This document shows, one piece after another, positions 21,275 through 21,936 of a stretch of DNA of 21,936 nt. Under the pieces are notes generated by a model, which searched no databases, was not told where the DNA came from, and saw nothing but the letters and a program-made list of their open reading frames with translations. A program made the translations under genes and the position numbers. Source of the stretch: CAKTOF01 sp964544345 (lineage in GTDB: Bacteria > Bacillota > Clostridia > Oscillospirales > Oscillospiraceae); contig CAZJBT010000018.1 in assembly GCA_964544345.1 (NCBI GenBank), positions 1 to 21,936 of the forward strand, written 5' to 3'. The first letter of the stretch is position 1. Each line of letters starts with the position of its first letter.

Positions 21275-21936
21275 ATGGCAAAAGCAGCCGTCTATTTCAC
21301 AAAGGAGATCACTGCCGAGTCGATCGTGCGGATCTATGGGGCGCTCGGCGTCTCGCTCAGGGGAAAGGTCGCAGTTAAGATCTCGACCGGCGAGCCGGGC
21401 GGACACAACTTTCTTCAGCCCGCGCTGATCGCTCCGCTGGTGAACAAGCTTGGCGGCACGATCGTTGAGTGCAACACCGCCTACGGAGGCCGGCGCTGCG
21501 ATTCCGCCGAGCACTGGAAGGCCATCGAAGAGCACGGCTTTACCGCCATCGCCCCATGCGATATCATGGATGAGGAAGACGAGCTGGTGCTCCCGGTCGA
21601 AAATGGGTTCCATTTGAAGGAAAACTTCGTCGGCGGCCACCTGAAAAATTACGATTCCATGCTGATGCTTTCGCACTTTAAGGGTCATGCGATGGGCGGC
21701 TTCGGCGGAGCGCTGAAGAACATGTCCATCGGCGTGGCGTCCGCCCATGGCAAGGCCGTCATCCACGGCGCAGGCGACCCCGCAAAGCTCTGGACGGCGG
21801 ATCACGACTCGTTCTTGGAGTCGATGGCTGACGCCGACCGCTCCGTCATGGACTATATGGGACGGGAGAACATCGTCTACATCAACGTGGCGACCCGTCT
21901 GTCGGTCGACTGCGACTGCGATTCCCATCCCGCCGA
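21275..21936 (+). CDS. DUF362-family protein, cut by the window edge
   Basis: The frame is open from the ATG at 21275 to the last base (220 codons), so the C-terminus is missing. Residues about 130-150 read SHFKGHAMGGFGGALKNMSI, the signature of DUF362 proteins, which often carry ferredoxin-type 4Fe-4S clusters toward the C-terminus; that part is not visible. The role of the family is not established. AAGGAG lies 8 bases before the ATG. The promoter has a MerR/SoxR-type dyad, suggesting control by redox stress, metal or a drug-like ligand rather than by the LysR proteins. A long minus-strand frame over the same DNA is a shadow. Confidence 0.88.
   Translation, partial: MAKAAVYFTKEITAESIVRIYGALGVSLRGKVAVKISTGEPGGHNFLQPALIAPLVNKLGGTIVECNTAYGGRRCDSAEHWKAIEEHGFTAIAPCDIMDEEDELVLPVENGFHLKENFVGGHLKNYDSMLMLSHFKGHAMGGFGGALKNMSIGVASAHGKAVIHGAGDPAKLWTADHDSFLESMADADRSVMDYMGRENIVYINVATRLSVDCDCDSHPA

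Noticed and set aside
21230..21928. A minus-strand open frame at the right edge
   Set aside because: The plus strand carries the DUF362 signature, a good ribosome binding site and a promoter. The minus frame has none.

Overview
The window (about 22 kb, GC-rich, with strong AGGAGG-type ribosome binding sites before nearly every gene) looks like chromosomal DNA of a Gram-positive anaerobe. The best guess is a gut Clostridia of the Oscillospiraceae (Flavonifractor/Lawsonibacter-like) type. The basis is a lipoprotein signal with an LSAC lipobox, an ECF sigma/membrane anti-sigma pair, a free-standing FakA-type domain, and oxygen-sensitive flavin/4Fe-4S ene-reductases. The genus is inference. No tRNA, rRNA, CRISPR array, transposase or phage gene was seen.

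Layout. Positions 1-232 hold no gene but carry a run of back-to-back hairpins. Positions 233-1805 (minus) encode an ECF sigma factor and an overlapping membrane anti-sigma-like protein. Positions 2031-2279 (minus) encode an 82-residue free-standing copy of the FakA/DAK middle domain with its own promoter and terminator. Positions 2380-3978 (minus) are a thioredoxin operon: a canonical CGPC thioredoxin, an atypical CVYC thioredoxin and thioredoxin reductase.

Positions 4107-21128 look like one functional unit. On the minus strand, in transcription order, are two translationally coupled LysR regulators (15974-14191), a two-domain ene-reductase (14005-12047), three NTF2/SnoaL-like paralogues (11925-9814), a cysteine-rich ABC solute-binding lipoprotein (9705-8005) and two tandem beta-helix proteins without signal peptides (7784-4107). 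A short-chain dehydrogenase (16189-16953) is divergent from the LysR pair. A divergent LysR pair (16996-17934 minus, 18077-19000 plus) follows, then a second ene-reductase on the plus strand (19161-21128). The right edge holds a truncated DUF362 gene with a SoxR/MerR-type operator in its promoter.

Interpretation. The enzyme set (two OYE/4Fe-4S/FAD ene-reductases, an SDR and NTF2-fold dehydratase-like proteins) matches the reductive and dehydrating half of the bile-acid bai operon (BaiCD, BaiH, BaiA, BaiE) and partly the isoflavone/flavone ene-reductase pathways. No CoA ligase, CoA transferase or BaiG-type transporter is present. I infer an inducible pathway for anaerobic reduction, and possibly dehydration, of a hydroxylated enone such as a steroid, bile-acid derivative or plant polyphenol. 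The lipoprotein may capture it, and four LysR proteins may sense it or its intermediates. The duplicated signal-less beta-helix proteins are the least explained and possibly the newest part.
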